Assembly (NCBI GenBank): GCA_049670425.1
Contig: JBATTG010000158.1
Span: 1-5,936, forward strand
Direction: 5' to 3'
Length of the DNA stretch: 5,936 bases
Source of the DNA: Proteocatella sp049670425
GTDB lineage: Bacteria > Bacillota > Clostridia > Peptostreptococcales > Filifactoraceae
The position numbers were made by a program, and so were the translations under genes. Of the stretch, positions 5,230-5,936 are shown one piece after another. Under the pieces are notes generated by a model. It was not told where the DNA came from. It did no database searches and saw only the letters and a list, made by a program, of their open reading frames with translations. Each line of letters begins with the position of its first letter. Position 1 is the first letter of the stretch.

Positions 5230-5936
5230 ATGGAGACTAATAACAAGAAAGTAGTAGTATTAGGCGGGGGAACTGGGCAAGGAAATCTTCTGAGGGGGCT
5301 TAAAAAATATACCGAATATCTGAGCGCTATAGTCACAGTAGCAGATGACGGAGGAGGTTCAGGGCTTATAAGAGCCGAAAACAGAATGCTTCCTCCTGGA
5401 GATATACGAAATTGCCTCATTTCACTTTCAAATATGGATCCGATAATGGAAAAACTTATGAACCACAGGTTCGAAAGTGGAAGCTTGAAAAATCAGAGTT
5501 TTGGCAACCTTTTTTTACTGGCTCTGTATGAAATATTTGGAGACTTTGAAAAAGCAGTTGATCACATTTCTGACATGATAGGCGTAAAAGGGAGCGTAAT
5601 CCCATCGACAAACGAGCAGATTAGACTCGTGGCGCATCTTCAAAATGGAAGTGTCGCTGTAGGCGAATCGAATATAGCGCCATATTGCATAACCGAAAAA
5701 ACCAGCATAAGAAAACTAGAGTTAATGCCATCAAAACCAAGGGCTACACAAAAGGCCTTGGAGAGAATATCTCAGGCCGATATAATAGTAATAGGACCAG
5801 GAAGTCTTTATACAAGCATAATTGCAAATCTAATAATCCCAGAAATAGCAGAAGCAATAATAAACAGCAGCGCCAAAAAAATATTTATCTGCAATATAAT
5901 GACGGAACATGGCGAAACTGATTCTTTAGATTGTTG
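5230..5936 (+). CDS. yvcK: YvcK/CofD-like gluconeogenesis factor, N-terminal 235 residues (3' end outside window)
   Basis: The frame opens at ATG 5230 and stays open to the window end (235 codons plus two bases). The family is normally about 320-450 residues, so roughly half to three quarters is present. The Rossmann-like CofD/YvcK fold shows VVVLGGGTGQGNLLRGLK (8-25), VTVADDGGGSG (35-45), LPPGDIRNCL (54-63), QSFGNLFL (89-96), IGPGSLYTS (188-196) and CNIMTEHGETD (221-231). In Bacillus subtilis YvcK binds UDP-sugars including UDP-GlcNAc, is needed for growth on gluconeogenic carbon sources, and affects PBP1 placement and cell shape. True CofD is a phospho-lactyl transferase of coenzyme F420 synthesis; the rapZ neighbour and the DDGGGSG form favour YvcK. 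A G-rich stretch TGGGGA (5218-5223) serves as a modest ribosome binding site. It starts 28 bases after rapZ with no terminator between, so it is in the same operon. WhiA is the expected next gene. Confidence 0.93.
   Translation, partial: METNNKKVVVLGGGTGQGNLLRGLKKYTEYLSAIVTVADDGGGSGLIRAENRMLPPGDIRNCLISLSNMDPIMEKLMNHRFESGSLKNQSFGNLFLLALYEIFGDFEKAVDHISDMIGVKGSVIPSTNEQIRLVAHLQNGSVAVGESNIAPYCITEKTSIRKLELMPSKPRATQKALERISQADIIVIGPGSLYTSIIANLIIPEIAEAIINSSAKKIFICNIMTEHGETDSLDC

Noticed and set aside
5154..5420. 88-codon minus-strand frame across the rapZ/yvcK junction
   Set aside because: It is antisense to two genes with clear family motifs and has no ribosome binding site or recognisable domain of its own.
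5685..5921. 78-codon + strand frame near the right end
   Set aside because: It is a shadow in another frame of yvcK. The translation is low-complexity Asn/Lys/Arg-rich, there is no ribosome binding site, and the yvcK frame carries clear family motifs throughout.

Overview
The window looks like a piece of chromosome from a low-GC Gram-positive anaerobe, most likely a clostridium-type Firmicute. The base composition is AT-rich, AGGAGG-type ribosome binding sites are common, and two genes appear to start with TTG. The right half has the gene order murB - PHP hydrolase - rapZ - yvcK, a core arrangement in Clostridia. Every gene I support is on the + strand, and the window is densely coded with no gap over about 150 bases.

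Left part (1-2518). The window opens inside the 3' end of a gene whose product ends like a type IV pilin-like or pseudopilin protein. A sigma-A-type promoter (397-425) follows, then a 375-residue protein (457-1584) whose layout matches PhnM, the amidohydrolase of phosphonate breakdown. In it nearly every position that should hold a catalytic metal ligand is changed, so it looks like a pseudoenzyme. After a 67-base gap with no terminator comes a ZIP-family (GufA-type) metal transporter (1652-2473). A strong intrinsic terminator (2484-2518) ends this unit.

Right part (2519-5936). A second promoter (2554-2582) drives a compact operon with gaps of 14 to 28 bases. Its genes are murB (UDP-N-acetylenolpyruvoylglucosamine reductase), a PHP-family metal-dependent hydrolase, rapZ (yvcJ; P-loop nucleotide-binding protein) and the first 235 codons of yvcK (gluconeogenesis factor), which runs off the window. 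In this lineage whiA is expected next. The operon joins peptidoglycan precursor synthesis (MurB) to two proteins linked to UDP-GlcNAc or amino-sugar control (RapZ, YvcK). The PHP protein is the unassigned member.

Most of the window is ordinary housekeeping DNA. I see no CRISPR array, insertion sequence, RNA gene, toxin-antitoxin pair or phage feature. The most unusual item is the ligand-depleted PhnM homologue paired with a metal transporter.
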